Positions 36,948-45,791 of a stretch of 45,919 nucleotides of DNA are shown here, one piece after another. The stretch comes from Oxalobacteraceae bacterium. Lineage in GTDB: Bacteria > Pseudomonadota > Gammaproteobacteria > Burkholderiales > Burkholderiaceae_D. Both the position numbers and the translations under genes were made by a program. The stretch is from the NCBI GenBank assembly GCA_030698225.1, contig JAUYNR010000039.1:1-45919 (forward strand), given 5' to 3'. The notes beneath the pieces were generated by a model. It did not search any database. It saw only the letters and a program-made list of their open reading frames with translations, and was not told the DNA's origin. The stretch's first letter is position 1, and each line of letters starts with the position of its first letter.

Positions 36948-37184
36948 TTAAACTTTTTCGCCGCGGGCGCGCATGTCGACCAGCACGGCATCAATGCCGA
37001 TTTTGTCGATGGTACGCAGACCGGCATTCGACAAACGCAGGGAAACCCAGCGATTTTCCGATTCGACGAAAATGCGGCGATTTTGCAGATTAGGCAAAAA
37101 ACGGCGCTTGGTTTTGTTGTTTGCGTGGGAAACATTGTTGCCGACCATCGGCCCTTTTCCCGTAACTTGGCAGACACGTGCCAT
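36948..37184 (-). CDS. rpmB: 50S ribosomal protein L28
   Basis: The 78-residue product starts [20 protein letters not shown] and continues '[18 protein letters not shown]', the L28 pattern. The first Cys is present but not the full zinc set seen in some phyla. GAGGAGTAAAGC precedes the ATG. It is the first gene of rpmB-rpmG; its upstream gap (37185-37459) is AT-rich and contains repeat copy F. Confidence 0.97.
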   Translation of the reverse strand: MARVCQVTGKGPMVGNNVSHANNKTKRRFLPNLQNRRIFVESENRWVSLRLSNAGLRTIDKIGIDAVLVDMRARGEKV

Positions 37185-37356
37185 GCTTTACTCCTCAATG
37201 GTTTCCGAATTCGGAAAAAATGAAAGTATAGACAAAAAACTGTGATTTATCAATGACTTGTGGAAATAAATTGTGTCTTGTTATATTTAAAAATTTAACA
37301 ATTTTATTTGCGGCACCTGCGGGCAGGTTTCTGATCCATATCAAGCATGACTAATT

Positions 37357-37432
37357 AAAATATACTGGATAATGTATAATTTTTATTCGTTTATTTTAGT
37401 GCGGAAGTTGCCATATTATTTCACATACCCCT
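37357..37432 (-). repeat. AT-rich intergenic repeat, copy F
   Basis: On the minus strand: AGGGGTATGTGAAATAATATG, given here as GGGGTATG and ATATGGCAACTTCCGCA, then ATAAAAATTATACATTATCC and AGTATATTTTA. It lies between radC and rpmB, about 175 bases upstream of rpmB. Confidence 0.65.
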
Positions 37433-37459
37433 TTATTTTTATTTTATCTTGGTGGGTGG

Positions 37460-38134
37460 CTATAGTTGTCCATGTTCTGCAAAGGAATGAATCTGGCGCC
37501 CGGCGACGATGAAGTGATCTAGCACCCGTACGTCAACCAGTTCCAGCGTCTGTTTCAGCGTGCGCGTGAGCAGATGATCGGCTGCGCTGGGCTCCGGCGT
37601 GCCGGATGGATGGTTGTGGGCCAGTATGATGGCCGCTGCGTTGTGCGCGAGCGCGACTTTTACAAGCTCGCGCGGATACACGCTGGCATGCGTGAGTGTG
37701 CCGCGAAACAGTTCTTCGGAAGCAATCAGACGATTTTTGACGTCCAGGAAAAGTACGGCAAACGACTCGTATTGCTTGTTGCCCAAGAGCAATTGCAAGT
37801 AATGGCGCACCGCTTGCGGCGAGCTTAGCGTGATGCCGGCTTCCAGTTCTTCGGCCAGTGCCCGCCTAGCCAGTTCCAGAACCGCTTGCAGCTGTGCAAA
37901 TTTAGCTGGCCCAAGGCCATTGATGACTGAGAACTCCTTGATTCGTGCAGAAAACAAGCCGTTCAGCGAGCCAAAATGACCAATCATTTCGCGCCCCAGG
38001 TCAACCGCACTTTTGCCAGTGACGCCGATGCGTAAGAAAACTGCCAGCAATTCGGCATCCGAGAGTTTTTGAGCTCCGTGTTTGATCAGCCGTTCGCGCG
38101 GGCGCTGATCTTCGGGCCAATCTGTAATCGCCAT
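37460..38134 (-). CDS. radC: RadC/JAB-domain family protein
   Basis: The 224-residue product has a helix-hairpin-helix N-terminal part ('[20 protein letters not shown]', '[14 protein letters not shown]') and the JAMM metalloprotease-like motif: HNHPSG (173-178), Pro-Glu-Pro-Ser and Asp186. RadC was once tied to DNA repair; its actual role is unsettled. Length fits. It is divergent from fkpB, with a gap of 98 bases for both promoters. Repeat copy F lies downstream of its stop. Confidence 0.93.
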   Translation of the reverse strand: MAITDWPEDQRPRERLIKHGAQKLSDAELLAVFLRIGVTGKSAVDLGREMIGHFGSLNGLFSARIKEFSVINGLGPAKFAQLQAVLELARRALAEELEAGITLSSPQAVRHYLQLLLGNKQYESFAVLFLDVKNRLIASEELFRGTLTHASVYPRELVKVALAHNAAAIILAHNHPSGTPEPSAADHLLTRTLKQTLELVDVRVLDHFIVAGRQIHSFAEHGQL

Positions 38135-38232
38135 GCCGGGTTTCCTAAATAGTCAGGTTTGTCTGCGGATGCGCTGGTCACCCTAAAGCTGACTTACAAT
38201 ACCAGCTTATTTTTAATCACCACGAGTTTCAC

Positions 38233-38688
38233 ATGTCCACCACACTTGATCCTGTCGTTACCGCCACAGCTTACCTGACGCTGCACTATCGTTTGGCATC
38301 GATGGATGGCCAAGATATTGTCACTACTTTTCAGGGCAATCCTGCAACTTTGCAAATGGGTACTGGGCAACTGGCACCTTTTCTCGAGTCCTGCCTGATC
38401 GGACTGCCGGAAGGCACGCATCAAACCTTTGCATTGGCGCCGGAGCAGGCATTTGGCCCACGCAACCCGGACTTGATCCAGCGCGTCTCGAAATCGACCT
38501 TGCAGGAAAACTCTCCCGAAAATGCGCAATATGCGATCGGCGATCCAGTGGAGTTTGCTGCGCCCGGCGGCGGCCGGTTTGCAGGTGTTTTGCGATCGAT
38601 CGATGAAGATGGAGCCTGGTTCGATTTCAATCACCCGCTGGCCGGGCAGTCGCTGAAATTTGAAGTCAGAATCATTGGAATCATGTAA
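38233..38688 (+). CDS. fkpB: FKBP-type peptidyl-prolyl isomerase, SlpA/FkpB type
   Basis: The 151-residue product is a SlyD/SlpA-like FKBP: '[19 protein letters not shown]' at the start, '[21 protein letters not shown]' and the inserted flap '[17 protein letters not shown]', then '[16 protein letters not shown]'. It lacks the His-rich metal-binding tail of SlyD, which points to SlpA/FkpB. These proteins isomerise Xaa-Pro bonds and act as chaperones in the cytoplasm. Its stop shares one base with the ispH start (TAATG), a pairing conserved in many proteobacteria. Confidence 0.92.
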   Translation: MSTTLDPVVTATAYLTLHYRLASMDGQDIVTTFQGNPATLQMGTGQLAPFLESCLIGLPEGTHQTFALAPEQAFGPRNPDLIQRVSKSTLQENSPENAQYAIGDPVEFAAPGGGRFAGVLRSIDEDGAWFDFNHPLAGQSLKFEVRIIGIM

Positions 38689-39623
38689 TGGAACAGAAGG
38701 AAATTCTACTGGCGCAGCCGCGCGGCTTTTGTGCCGGTGTCGATCGGGCGATTGAAATCGTGGAGCGGGCATTGCTTCAGTTCGGTGCGCCGGTCTATGT
38801 GCGTCATGAAATCGTGCATAACGCTTACGTGGTAGAAGATTTGCGCAGCAAGGGGGCAATCTTTATCGAGGAACTGGATGATGTGCCGGCCGGTAATATT
38901 GTGATTTTTTCCGCGCATGGCGTATCCAGGGCCGTGCGTGACGCCGCTACCGCACGCGGGCTGACAGTTTTTGATGCAACCTGTCCTTTGGTGACCAAGG
39001 TGCATATGGAAGTGGCCAAGATGCGACGCGAAGGGCGCGAAATCGTGATGATCGGCCATCAGGGCCATCCGGAAGTGGAAGGTACGATGGGGCAGGCGGA
39101 AGGCGGGATGCATCTGGTGGAGACTGTTGCCGATGTCGATGCACTGACTGTACTGCGGCCGGACATGTTGGCATATGTTTCGCAAACCACACTTTCCGTT
39201 GATGATACGGCTGAGATTATTGCCGCATTGCGCAGTCGCTTCCCACTCATCATCGAACCCAAGAAAGGCGATATTTGTTACGCCACCACCAATCGCCAGG
39301 AGGCGGTCAAATTCATGGCGCCGCAGGTCGACGTGGTCATCGTCGTCGGTAGCCCGAATAGCTCCAACTCCAATCGCCTGCGTGAAGTCGCCGAGAAAAA
39401 GGGAACTGTCGCGCACATGGTGGACAACGCTTCACAAATCGACCCCGACTGGCTGGCTGGCAAGAGACGAATTGGTGTGACTGCGGGCGCATCCGCTCCC
39501 GAAGTATTGGTGCAGGCTGTAATCGACCGTCTGACAATGCTGGGAGCAAAAAACGTGAAATACCTTGATGGCGTTAAAGAGCATGTTACCTTTCCGATGC
39601 CAAAAGGTCTGGGTGGCTCGTGA
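38688..39623 (+). CDS. ispH: 4-hydroxy-3-methylbut-2-enyl diphosphate reductase
   Basis: IspH makes IPP and DMAPP in the last step of the MEP isoprenoid pathway, using a [4Fe-4S] cluster. The 311-residue product has all three cluster cysteines: Cys15 in '[12 protein letters not shown]', Cys99 in '[12 protein letters not shown]' and Cys197 in '[15 protein letters not shown]'. It also has the conserved '[13 protein letters not shown]' and '[13 protein letters not shown]'. Length fits. It is coupled to fkpB by a one-base overlap. No terminator is obvious in the gap that follows. Confidence 0.97.
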   Translation: MEQKEILLAQPRGFCAGVDRAIEIVERALLQFGAPVYVRHEIVHNAYVVEDLRSKGAIFIEELDDVPAGNIVIFSAHGVSRAVRDAATARGLTVFDATCPLVTKVHMEVAKMRREGREIVMIGHQGHPEVEGTMGQAEGGMHLVETVADVDALTVLRPDMLAYVSQTTLSVDDTAEIIAALRSRFPLIIEPKKGDICYATTNRQEAVKFMAPQVDVVIVVGSPNSSNSNRLREVAEKKGTVAHMVDNASQIDPDWLAGKRRIGVTAGASAPEVLVQAVIDRLTMLGAKNVKYLDGVKEHVTFPMPKGLGGS

Positions 39624-40142
39624 CAGACGGCGCTTGCACGCGTATCTGGCAATCGCGCATTTTACGCAACTCGCGTGGTTCAAGTATTGCGGCTTCTGAT
39701 TCGACATAACGGGCAAAATCGGTACATGTGCGTGCGGCACACACTCGCCAACAAAGCATAATCATCGCGTTTATTTGATTTTATCTTGCTCCTTGCCGAC
39801 AGTACGCTGGCTGGAGTGGTGGCAAAATTCTTATTTCTCTACAGTAAATTTTCCTGCAAATACAAAAAATATAGGTGCATTTTTTTTATGCACATTATTG
39901 ATATGGCGAAACCTGCTAATTGTGCCGATGTGCGAGTTGATTAAGTTGTGCGGAACTATGTTCAGGATAAACTTGAATTTTCCATATATTGTTTATCTGA
40001 TTCCTCATTATCATATCTACCGCACGAAGGCGGCTGTCTTTATCCGCACATGACAATTGCTGTGTAATGTGCGGGCAGTGGAGTAGCATCAAGGTGTGCA
40101 AAATATTGCGGCTGAGGAAGTCGTTTGATCATCCGGGTTCTG
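39624..40142. other. Long gene-free AT-rich stretch after ispH
   Basis: More than 500 bases without a supported gene on either strand. Open frames here lack family features and have odd composition. A small hairpin with a T-only loop, GTGCAT-T7-ATGCAC, lies at 39875-39893. I see no copy of the repeat family that is clear enough to list. Confidence 0.5.
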
Positions 40143-40148
40143 TATAAT
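40143..40148 (+). promoter_or_regulatory. -10 box for the liv leader
   Basis: A perfect TATAAT at 40143-40148. No good -35 element lies 16-18 bases upstream (TTGATC at 40125 is too close), so it may need an activator. Transcription would start near 40155, giving a leader of about 290 bases before livH. Confidence 0.5.
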
Positions 40149-40149
40149 C

Positions 40150-40220
40150 GCGCCCTAATTTGGATGCTCCCCAGAATAGGGCGCCCACAAACATATTAAA
40201 AAAGCGTTTAGACCAAACGC
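40150..40220 (+). promoter_or_regulatory. Two hairpins in the liv leader
   Basis: GCGCCCTA (40150-40157) pairs with TAGGGCGC (40177-40184). GCGTTT (40204-40209) pairs with AAACGC (40215-40220), immediately before the ribosome-binding site of the small ORF. Together with the terminator at 40313 they make a structured 5' leader. No known riboswitch class was recognised. Confidence 0.5.
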
Positions 40221-40239
40221 AAGATAAGGAGACAAGCTA

Positions 40240-40296
40240 ATGAATATCGGACACACCCTCAATGCTCCGGCAATAGCGAAGAATTTGATCGGATAA
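40240..40296 (+). CDS. Candidate leader peptide, 18 residues
   Basis: ATG 40240 follows a near-perfect ribosome-binding site (AAGGAGA, 40226-40232, seven bases away) and encodes MNIGHTLNAPAIAKNLIG. The stop lies 17 bases before an intrinsic terminator and about 150 bases before livH, which encodes a branched-chain amino acid permease. Five of 18 residues are Ile or Leu, but there is no run of such codons as in classic attenuators. It could be a genuine leader peptide or a remnant of a removed gene start. Confidence 0.55.
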   Translation: MNIGHTLNAPAIAKNLIG

Positions 40297-40312
40297 GCAG
40301 CAAGAGCCTATT

Positions 40313-40348
40313 ACGGCACCCAAGAGGTTCAACTCGGGTGCCGTTTTT
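40313..40348 (+). terminator. Intrinsic terminator in the liv leader (attenuator candidate)
   Basis: ACGGCACCC (40313-40321) pairs perfectly with GGGTGCCGT (40336-40344). An inner GAG/CTC pairing extends the stem, and a five-T run follows. It stands between the small ORF and livH. Confidence 0.85.
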
Positions 40349-40444
40349 ATTATTAGGAACGGTTCTTGCTGCAGTCGCACATGATGCGATCGTGAGTAAG
40401 CCGCAGAACAACTAAATTTCGGTCCTCTAAGGGAGCTTGAACTT

Positions 40445-41374
40445 ATGGATATTCTTATCCAACAAATCATTAACGGCCTGGTCCTCGGCAGCATGTATGC
40501 CTTGATTGCTCTTGGCTACACAATGGTGTACGGCGTTCTCAGTCTAATCAACTTCGCCCACGGTGAGGTATTAATGATTGGTGCAATGGTCGGCCTGACT
40601 GTTCTCAAGATCATGCAAACTGTCGCTCCCGACATGCCCGGCATCTTCAAGCTTGTGATTGCTATCGCGGCTGCAATACCAGTGTGCGTGATTGTCAATG
40701 TACTGATTGAACGTGTTGCATACCGGCGTCTGCGCAATGCGCCACGTCTGGCCCCGCTGATTACTGCTATTGGTATTGGCATCCTGCTTCAGACCTTTGC
40801 AATGATGATCTGGGGGCGCAGTCCGTTGCCTTTTCCTCAGGTTATGTCGAGTGAGCCGATACATATCGGTGGCGCACTGATTTCGCAGACCCAGGTCATG
40901 TTGCTGGCACTGGCGACCATTGCCATGGTAGGTCTGGTATTCCTGGTGGAAAAAACCAAGATGGGCCGTGCGATGCGCGCCACCTCGGAGAATCCGCGTG
41001 TGGCCGGTTTGATGGGAGTCGATGCCAATAAGGTTATTGTGGCGACGTTTGCCATCGGCGCTGCGCTGGCAGCGGTAGCCGGTGTCATGTGGGGCGCCAA
41101 TTACTCGTCGGCGCAATTTGCAATGGGCTTCTTGCCAGGCCTGAAGGCGTTTTCTGCCGCAGTGCTGGGTGGTATAGGCAATATATATGGCGCAATGCTG
41201 GGCGGCATTCTATTGGGAGTGATTGAGAGTCTGGGTGCCGGCTATATTGGCGATCTGACAGGCGGCTTCCTGGGTAGTCACTATCAGGATATTTTTGCCT
41301 TTGTCGTGCTAATTATAGTGTTGACACTGCGTCCGTCCGGGATCATGGGCGAACGTGTGGCTGATCGTGCTTAA
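40445..41374 (+). CDS. livH: Branched-chain amino acid ABC transporter permease LivH
   Basis: LivH is one of two inner-membrane permeases of the LIV-I type uptake system for Leu, Ile and Val. The 309-residue product has about eight hydrophobic helices and the LivH signature 'LINGLVLGSMYALIALGYTM' (residues about 7-26, split here), 'LINFAHGEVLMIGAM' and 'GRAMRATSENPRVAGLMGVD', the cytoplasmic loop that meets the ATPases. AAGGGAGC precedes ATG 40445. livM follows after 11 bases. Related systems also carry other amino acids or amides, so the substrate is a family-level call. Confidence 0.93.
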   Translation: MDILIQQIINGLVLGSMYALIALGYTMVYGVLSLINFAHGEVLMIGAMVGLTVLKIMQTVAPDMPGIFKLVIAIAAAIPVCVIVNVLIERVAYRRLRNAPRLAPLITAIGIGILLQTFAMMIWGRSPLPFPQVMSSEPIHIGGALISQTQVMLLALATIAMVGLVFLVEKTKMGRAMRATSENPRVAGLMGVDANKVIVATFAIGAALAAVAGVMWGANYSSAQFAMGFLPGLKAFSAAVLGGIGNIYGAMLGGILLGVIESLGAGYIGDLTGGFLGSHYQDIFAFVVLIIVLTLRPSGIMGERVADRA

Positions 41375-41385
41375 AGGAGAACTTC

Positions 41386-42600
41386 ATGGCACTTTACTTT
41401 GACATCAAAAAGAATCCGACCAAGGCTTACACCAGCTTTGCGCTGCTGGCAATCGTTGCGATTGCGTTCCCTTTTATCGCCGCCAACTATGGCAACTCCT
41501 GGGTGCGCATCATTGACTTTGCACTGCTCTACATCATGCTCGCCTTGGGTCTGAACATTGTGGTGGGATTCGCTGGCCTATTAGACTTGGGCTACATCGC
41601 TTTCTATGCTGTCGGCGCTTACACCACCGCGTTGCTGGCTTCACCGCAGTTTGCGGTGGTGCTGGAATCCTTCGTGAATCAGTACCCTTCCATTGGCAAT
41701 TTTTTGTTGTGGGTATTTGGCCCTGAAATTGCGCAAAACGGGATTCATCTTTCACTCTGGTTGATTGTGCCGATTGCGGCTGCGGTGGCCGCATTTTTTG
41801 GAGCTCTGCTGGGCGCTCCGACACTGAAGCTGCGCGGTGATTATCTGGCGATTGTGACACTTGGTTTCGGAGAAATAATCCGAATTTTCCTGAACAACCT
41901 GAATGGTCCGGTAAATATCACCAATGGGCCGCAGGGCATCAACATGATCGAGCCGATCCGGATTTTCGGTGTTTCCCTGGCCGGCGAACCAGGCTCGATG
42001 GCGACGATGCAAATTGGCAGTTTTTCGATGCCATCGGTAAATGCATACTATTTCCTGTTCCTGGCCTTGTGCATTGCTATCGTCCTGATTACTTCCCGCC
42101 TGCAGCACTCGCGCCTTGGCCGTGCCTGGGTTGCGATTCGAGAAGATGAGATTGCGGCGAAAGCAATGGGCATCAATACCCGTAATATCAAGTTGCTGGC
42201 GTTCTCGATGGGAGCGTCTTTCGGCGGTATCTCCGGAGCCATGTTTGCGTCTTTCCAGGGTTTTGTTTCACCAGAGTCCTTTACCTTGATGGAATCAATC
42301 ATCATTTTGGCAATGGTGGTATTGGGCGGCATGGGGCATATTCCCGGCGTGATACTCGGCAGTATTATTCTTGCTGCCTTGCCTGAAGTATTGCGGCATA
42401 TAGTCGAGCCGGTTCAACAATTACTGTTCGGTCGGGTAATTATAGATGCAGAGATTCTGCGCCAATTGCTGTACGGTCTGGCGATGGTGTTGATCATGCT
42501 TAACCGGCCCTCAGGATTGTGGCCAGCGCCAAAGCACGAGGATAGGCCAGATGCGGATGTCGATAAGCCAGAGCGTGTAACCGGCGTAGTTGCTGGATAA
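41386..42600 (+). CDS. livM: Branched-chain amino acid ABC transporter permease LivM
   Basis: LivM pairs with LivH. The 404-residue product has about ten hydrophobic segments and the family blocks 'ALGLNIVVGFAGLLDLGYIA', 'LRGDYLAIVTLGFGEIIRI' and 'SRLGRAWVAIREDEIAAKAMG'. It ends with a short polar tail (about 380-404). AAGGAGAAC precedes ATG 41386. It lies between livH and livG, with 11 bases on each side, so the four genes form one operon. Confidence 0.93.
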   Translation: MALYFDIKKNPTKAYTSFALLAIVAIAFPFIAANYGNSWVRIIDFALLYIMLALGLNIVVGFAGLLDLGYIAFYAVGAYTTALLASPQFAVVLESFVNQYPSIGNFLLWVFGPEIAQNGIHLSLWLIVPIAAAVAAFFGALLGAPTLKLRGDYLAIVTLGFGEIIRIFLNNLNGPVNITNGPQGINMIEPIRIFGVSLAGEPGSMATMQIGSFSMPSVNAYYFLFLALCIAIVLITSRLQHSRLGRAWVAIREDEIAAKAMGINTRNIKLLAFSMGASFGGISGAMFASFQGFVSPESFTLMESIIILAMVVLGGMGHIPGVILGSIILAALPEVLRHIVEPVQQLLFGRVIIDAEILRQLLYGLAMVLIMLNRPSGLWPAPKHEDRPDADVDKPERVTGVVAG

Positions 42601-42611
42601 GGAGAGCACTG

Positions 42612-43382
42612 ATGAGCGAACAAATCATTCTAAAAATTGATGGCGTCAACAAGCGTTTCGGTGGCTTGCAGGCCTTGTCGAATGTCAATATCAAGATTGT
42701 CAAGGGACAGATATATGGCTTGATTGGCCCCAACGGTGCCGGCAAGACAACTTTTTTCAACGTGATAACCGGCTTGTACCAACCCGATACCGGGACGTTT
42801 CAACTGGCTGGCAAGCCTTACTCACCTTCGGCGCCGCATGAAGTTGCGAAGGCGGGGATTGCACGCACATTCCAGAATATCCGTCTTTTCAGTGAAATGA
42901 CGGCACTTGAAAATGTCATGGTGGGGCGTCATGTGCGCACCCACCAGGGCGTGCTGGGCGCGATTTTGCGCTATAAGGCAGCGCGTAAGGAAGAGGAGGA
43001 AATTCGGGCGCGTGCGATGGAGCTTTTGGAGTTCGTCGGTATAGCGAAATTTGCCGACCGTACCTCGCGCCATCTGTCGTATGGAGATCAACGTCGACTG
43101 GAAATTGCACGCGCTCTAGCCACCGACCCGCAACTGTTGGCTTTGGACGAACCGGCCGCCGGCATGAACGCGACCGAGAAGCTGAGCTTGCGCGAATTGC
43201 TGGTAAAAATCAAGGGCGAAGGCAAGACTATTCTGCTGATCGAGCATGATGTCAAACTGATGATGGGACTTTGCGACCGACTCACTGTTCTGGATTATGG
43301 CAAGCCAATTGCAGAAGGGCTTCCGGCCGAAATCCAGAAAAACCCAGCTGTTATCGAGGCGTATTTGGGAGGTGGTCATTAA
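42612..43382 (+). CDS. livG: Branched-chain amino acid ABC transporter ATPase LivG
   Basis: LivG is one of two ATPases of the transporter. The 256-residue product has Walker A GPNGAGKT (39-46), a LivG-type insert with 'GIARTFQNIRLFSEMTALEN', the signature 'LSYGDQRRLEIARAL' (Tyr in place of the second Ser/Gly, normal for LivG), Walker B 'LLALDEPAAGMN' and the switch His in 'ILLIEHDVKLMM'. AAGGAGAGCAC precedes the ATG. Its stop overlaps the livF start by one base. Confidence 0.95.
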   Translation: MSEQIILKIDGVNKRFGGLQALSNVNIKIVKGQIYGLIGPNGAGKTTFFNVITGLYQPDTGTFQLAGKPYSPSAPHEVAKAGIARTFQNIRLFSEMTALENVMVGRHVRTHQGVLGAILRYKAARKEEEEIRARAMELLEFVGIAKFADRTSRHLSYGDQRRLEIARALATDPQLLALDEPAAGMNATEKLSLRELLVKIKGEGKTILLIEHDVKLMMGLCDRLTVLDYGKPIAEGLPAEIQKNPAVIEAYLGGGH

Positions 43383-44107
43383 TGGTTGCAAATATACTTA
43401 AAATCATCAATCTGAAAGTTGCCTACGGCGGAATTAAGGCTGTCAAAGGTATTGACCTTGAGGTTAACAAAGGCGAATTAATCACGCTTATCGGTGCCAA
43501 CGGCGCCGGCAAGACCACCACTTTGAAGGCTATTACCGGTACCCTGCCGGCCTGCAAGGTAGACGGTGATTTGCAGTACATGGGCACTTCGATCAAGGGC
43601 CAGGAGTCGTTCAAGCTTGTCAGGAATAATCTGGCCATGGTACCGGAAGGCAGGGGTGTGTTTACCCGCATGAGCATCAAGGAAAACTTGATGATGGGAG
43701 CTTTTACACGCAACGACAAGGCCGGTATCGAAGCCGATATCGAAAAATGGTTCGACGTATTCCCCCGCTTGAAAGAGCGCGCATCGCAGATGGCAGGAAC
43801 CCTGTCGGGTGGAGAGCAACAGATGCTCGCGATGGCGCGCGCGTTAATGTCGCATCCAAATTTATTGCTGCTCGATGAGCCGTCGATGGGCCTGTCGCCA
43901 ATCATGGTCGAGAAAATCTTTGAAGTGGTGCGTAACGTATCTGCCCAGGGAGTGACAATACTGTTGGTTGAGCAAAATGCGAAGCTTGCCTTGGAGGCGG
44001 CTCATCGCGGTTATGTGATGGATTCCGGTTACATCACCATGAGCGGAGATGCAAAAGATATGCTGAACGATCCGAAGGTCAAAGAGGCCTATCTCGGTGA
44101 AGGTTGA
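43382..44107 (+). CDS. livF: Branched-chain amino acid ABC transporter ATPase LivF
   Basis: LivF is the second ATPase. The 241-residue product has Walker A GANGAGKT (38-45), 'MVPEGRGVFTRMSIKENLMMG', the signature 'LSGGEQQMLAMARALM', Walker B 'LLLLDEPSMGLSP' and the switch His position replaced by Gln in 'ILLVEQNAKLAL', as is normal for LivF. I chose ATG 43382 in the TAATG overlap with livG; the open frame extends upstream inside livG. A strong terminator follows. No livJ/livK binding protein gene is present in the window. Confidence 0.95.
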   Translation: MVANILKIINLKVAYGGIKAVKGIDLEVNKGELITLIGANGAGKTTTLKAITGTLPACKVDGDLQYMGTSIKGQESFKLVRNNLAMVPEGRGVFTRMSIKENLMMGAFTRNDKAGIEADIEKWFDVFPRLKERASQMAGTLSGGEQQMLAMARALMSHPNLLLLDEPSMGLSPIMVEKIFEVVRNVSAQGVTILLVEQNAKLALEAAHRGYVMDSGYITMSGDAKDMLNDPKVKEAYLGEG

Positions 44108-44133
44108 TTAAACCCGGTTGTCTGTGTCAATGA

Positions 44134-44176
44134 ATGAAAAACGCCTTGCATGGATCACTTGCAAGGCGTTTTTCAT
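44134..44176 (+). terminator. Intrinsic terminator after livF
   Basis: ATGAAAAACGCCTTGCA (44134-44150) pairs perfectly over 17 bases with TGCAAGGCGTTTTTCAT (44160-44176); the T-run is inside the right arm. It is nearly symmetric and so may work in both directions. Confidence 0.9.
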
Positions 44177-44344
44177 GGTCGATACGGTTGACATAAACCT
44201 GAATCCGTGATGTGATTTCGAAATGTCCTTCTGAATCAACGCTACGCCACTTATCCACTCACCCAGCAGAGGGTGTGAATATGTTATTTAACCATTTGAT
44301 TTTAAAGGATATTATTTATTTCCCCTCACGGATCCAGGATAAAG

Positions 44345-44644
44345 TTAGCCAGCTTTTCCTTGGTGATATTTACGGTTACGGAGGTTCTCAGCCGCTTGCC
44401 TGATATGCGGAGGCACTCTATTGAGTAGAAAGGGTATTCCCAGAGCAAACAATGTCACATCATCCAGCCAGCCTAATATCGGAATCAGGTCAGGGAGCAC
44501 ATCGAGTGGGCTGAAAACATATAAAGCCAGCAAGATCGCCCCGACCTTGATGAATCTCGGCGTTTCAGGCTGCCGTAATGCGTACCACAACAGCGCCGCA
44601 TCGCGACCGCCAGCCTTTAGTAAAAAACGTATACGGGATAGCAT
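44345..44644 (-). CDS. YkvA family (DUF1232) small membrane protein
   Basis: The 99-residue product contains the DUF1232 core: a helix with 'VGAILLALYVFSPLDVLPDLIP' (shown in part: YVFSPLDVLPDLIP) and 'LGWLDDVTLFALGIPFLLN'. The DLIP/LD-D pattern is the family hallmark. One or two membrane helices are expected. The function is unknown. I chose ATG 44644 with AGGAGATCC upstream; the frame stays open for 39 codons further but looks non-coding. It ends in the gap after the livF terminator (44177-44344), which shows no other gene. Confidence 0.85.
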   Translation of the reverse strand: MLSRIRFLLKAGGRDAALLWYALRQPETPRFIKVGAILLALYVFSPLDVLPDLIPILGWLDDVTLFALGIPFLLNRVPPHIRQAAENLRNRKYHQGKAG

Positions 44645-44837
44645 GAGGATCTCCTGTTCCAGTATGTGTGAATAAATTGCCGAACATGATGCAAGACTTC
44701 GGCTGTCTGTCGGGCATCGGAAGTTTTGCGGACAATTATCTAGAATAGCAATTATTGGCAAATTCCGTTTTCTGCCAAAAATCCATGACCCGATTAGGCG
44801 AGCGACGGTGTCGCTTCAGTATTATTCATGTATAAAA

Positions 44838-44862
44838 AAATGCCCCGTAATTACGGGGCATT
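44838..44862 (-). terminator. Intrinsic terminator after the phasin gene
   Basis: AATGCCCCGTAA and TTACGGGGCATT form a continuous palindromic stem with a minimal loop. In the leftward direction a run of seven T follows (A-run at 44834-44840 on the plus strand). Confidence 0.85.
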
Positions 44863-44911
44863 AGATGCGTTGCTGATTAGATATCTCAATTGATTACGTA
44901 ACTGAGCGTGA

Positions 44912-45475
44912 TTATTTTTTTGCGGTGCCGCTTGCCTTGCTTGTCGCTTCAGAAAACTTGCTTGCGGCAGTTTCGATATTGGTTTCCATCGTTTCAACTG
45001 CTTGTTTCGTGGTTTTTGTGAGCTGCTCGTAACCGGCATTGGCGTTTCCGATTACCGTCTTAAGCATTGCAACTACATTTTCAGAACCCGCCGGAGTGTT
45101 CTTTGTGACTTCTTCAATCAGTGACAATACTTTACGGTTAGTTTCAGCAATTTGTGTTTCAGCAACTTTGGCGAATTCAGCTTGTGCATTTGATGTGATT
45201 TTTGCCAGATGACGGCCATAAGCCAGCGCTTTTTCAGCAGTCGGCTTGGTTTGGGCGGTGGTCAATGAGAAAAATTCTTGTGGATCTTTTGCAGAGAGCA
45301 ATTGCTTTGCTGTAACTGTAGATTCTTCCAGCGAAGCCTTGGCTGCATTCATGTTCAAATCAACAACTTTTTCTACGCTTTCAAATGCCTTATTTGTCAG
45401 TGACGTGAGCATGGCAATTTGCGCCTCAAAATTTGCTTTTGTAGCGCTGGAAAATTGTTCTGAGATTGTCAACAT
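44912..45475 (-). CDS. phaP: Phasin family protein
   Basis: Phasins coat polyhydroxyalkanoate granules and control their size. The 187-residue product is almost all helical, with the family N-terminus 'EQFSSATKANFEAQIAMLTS', the 'LLSAKDPQEFFSLTTAQTKP' block, and a Lys/Ala/Ser/Thr-rich tail like those of Burkholderiales PhaP. AAGGAGATCTCC precedes the ATG, an ideal ribosome-binding site fitting a highly expressed protein. It is monocistronic with its own terminator. No phaC, phaA or phaB is in the window. Confidence 0.93.
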   Translation of the reverse strand: MLTISEQFSSATKANFEAQIAMLTSLTNKAFESVEKVVDLNMNAAKASLEESTVTAKQLLSAKDPQEFFSLTTAQTKPTAEKALAYGRHLAKITSNAQAEFAKVAETQIAETNRKVLSLIEEVTKNTPAGSENVVAMLKTVIGNANAGYEQLTKTTKQAVETMETNIETAASKFSEATSKASGTAKK

Positions 45476-45638
45476 GGAGATCTCCTTAGGTTATGCAGTC
45501 GTTAATACTCGTAAGGGGGGGGGTTGTGCAATGCAGCAATTAATATTCTAAGGGGTAAAAAATATTAGTCAAGTGTTTATTTGTGCAAAGCACAAATAAC
45601 TCCAATTGTGCTTGTCTAACTTTGGACCGCATTTTTTT

Positions 45639-45782
45639 GTGCAGGATACGGCCAGATGGGTATCCGTTCGCTCGCGGCTGCGCTGGCCCAAAATTACCGG
45701 CTTTTGCAAACTGCGATGCACCGTTGTTGCACTGGCGGCTGCCGTAATCTTTCTCCAGTTCTTTGGAGTCGTAAAAAAATAA
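45639..45782 (+). CDS. Possible small membrane protein, 47 residues
   Basis: GTG 45639 opens a frame ending at TAA 45780-45782. The product has a basic N-terminal half and one hydrophobic helix near the end ('VVALAAAVIFLQFFGVV') followed by Lys-Lys. There is no good ribosome-binding site and I recognise no family. It may be a tiny membrane protein or the tail of a gene cut by the IS element to its right. The rest of 45476-45790 is the phasin upstream region with no other gene. Confidence 0.25.
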   Translation: MQDTARWVSVRSRLRWPKITGFCKLRCTVVALAAAVIFLQFFGVVKK

Positions 45783-45791
45783 CTTGGTCTT

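Noticed and set aside
37357..37432. LexA box in the repeat (TATACTGG...TGTATA)
   Set aside because: The CTG-N10-CAG symmetry is missing in most copies and the neighbouring genes do not suggest a common SOS role.
39775..40053. A 92-codon open frame in the ispH-livH gap
   Set aside because: It is AT-rich, has no ribosome-binding site and no protein-family features.
40240..40296. Classic Leu/Ile/Val attenuator peptide
   Set aside because: The five Ile/Leu codons are scattered; there is no run of regulatory codons near the stop.
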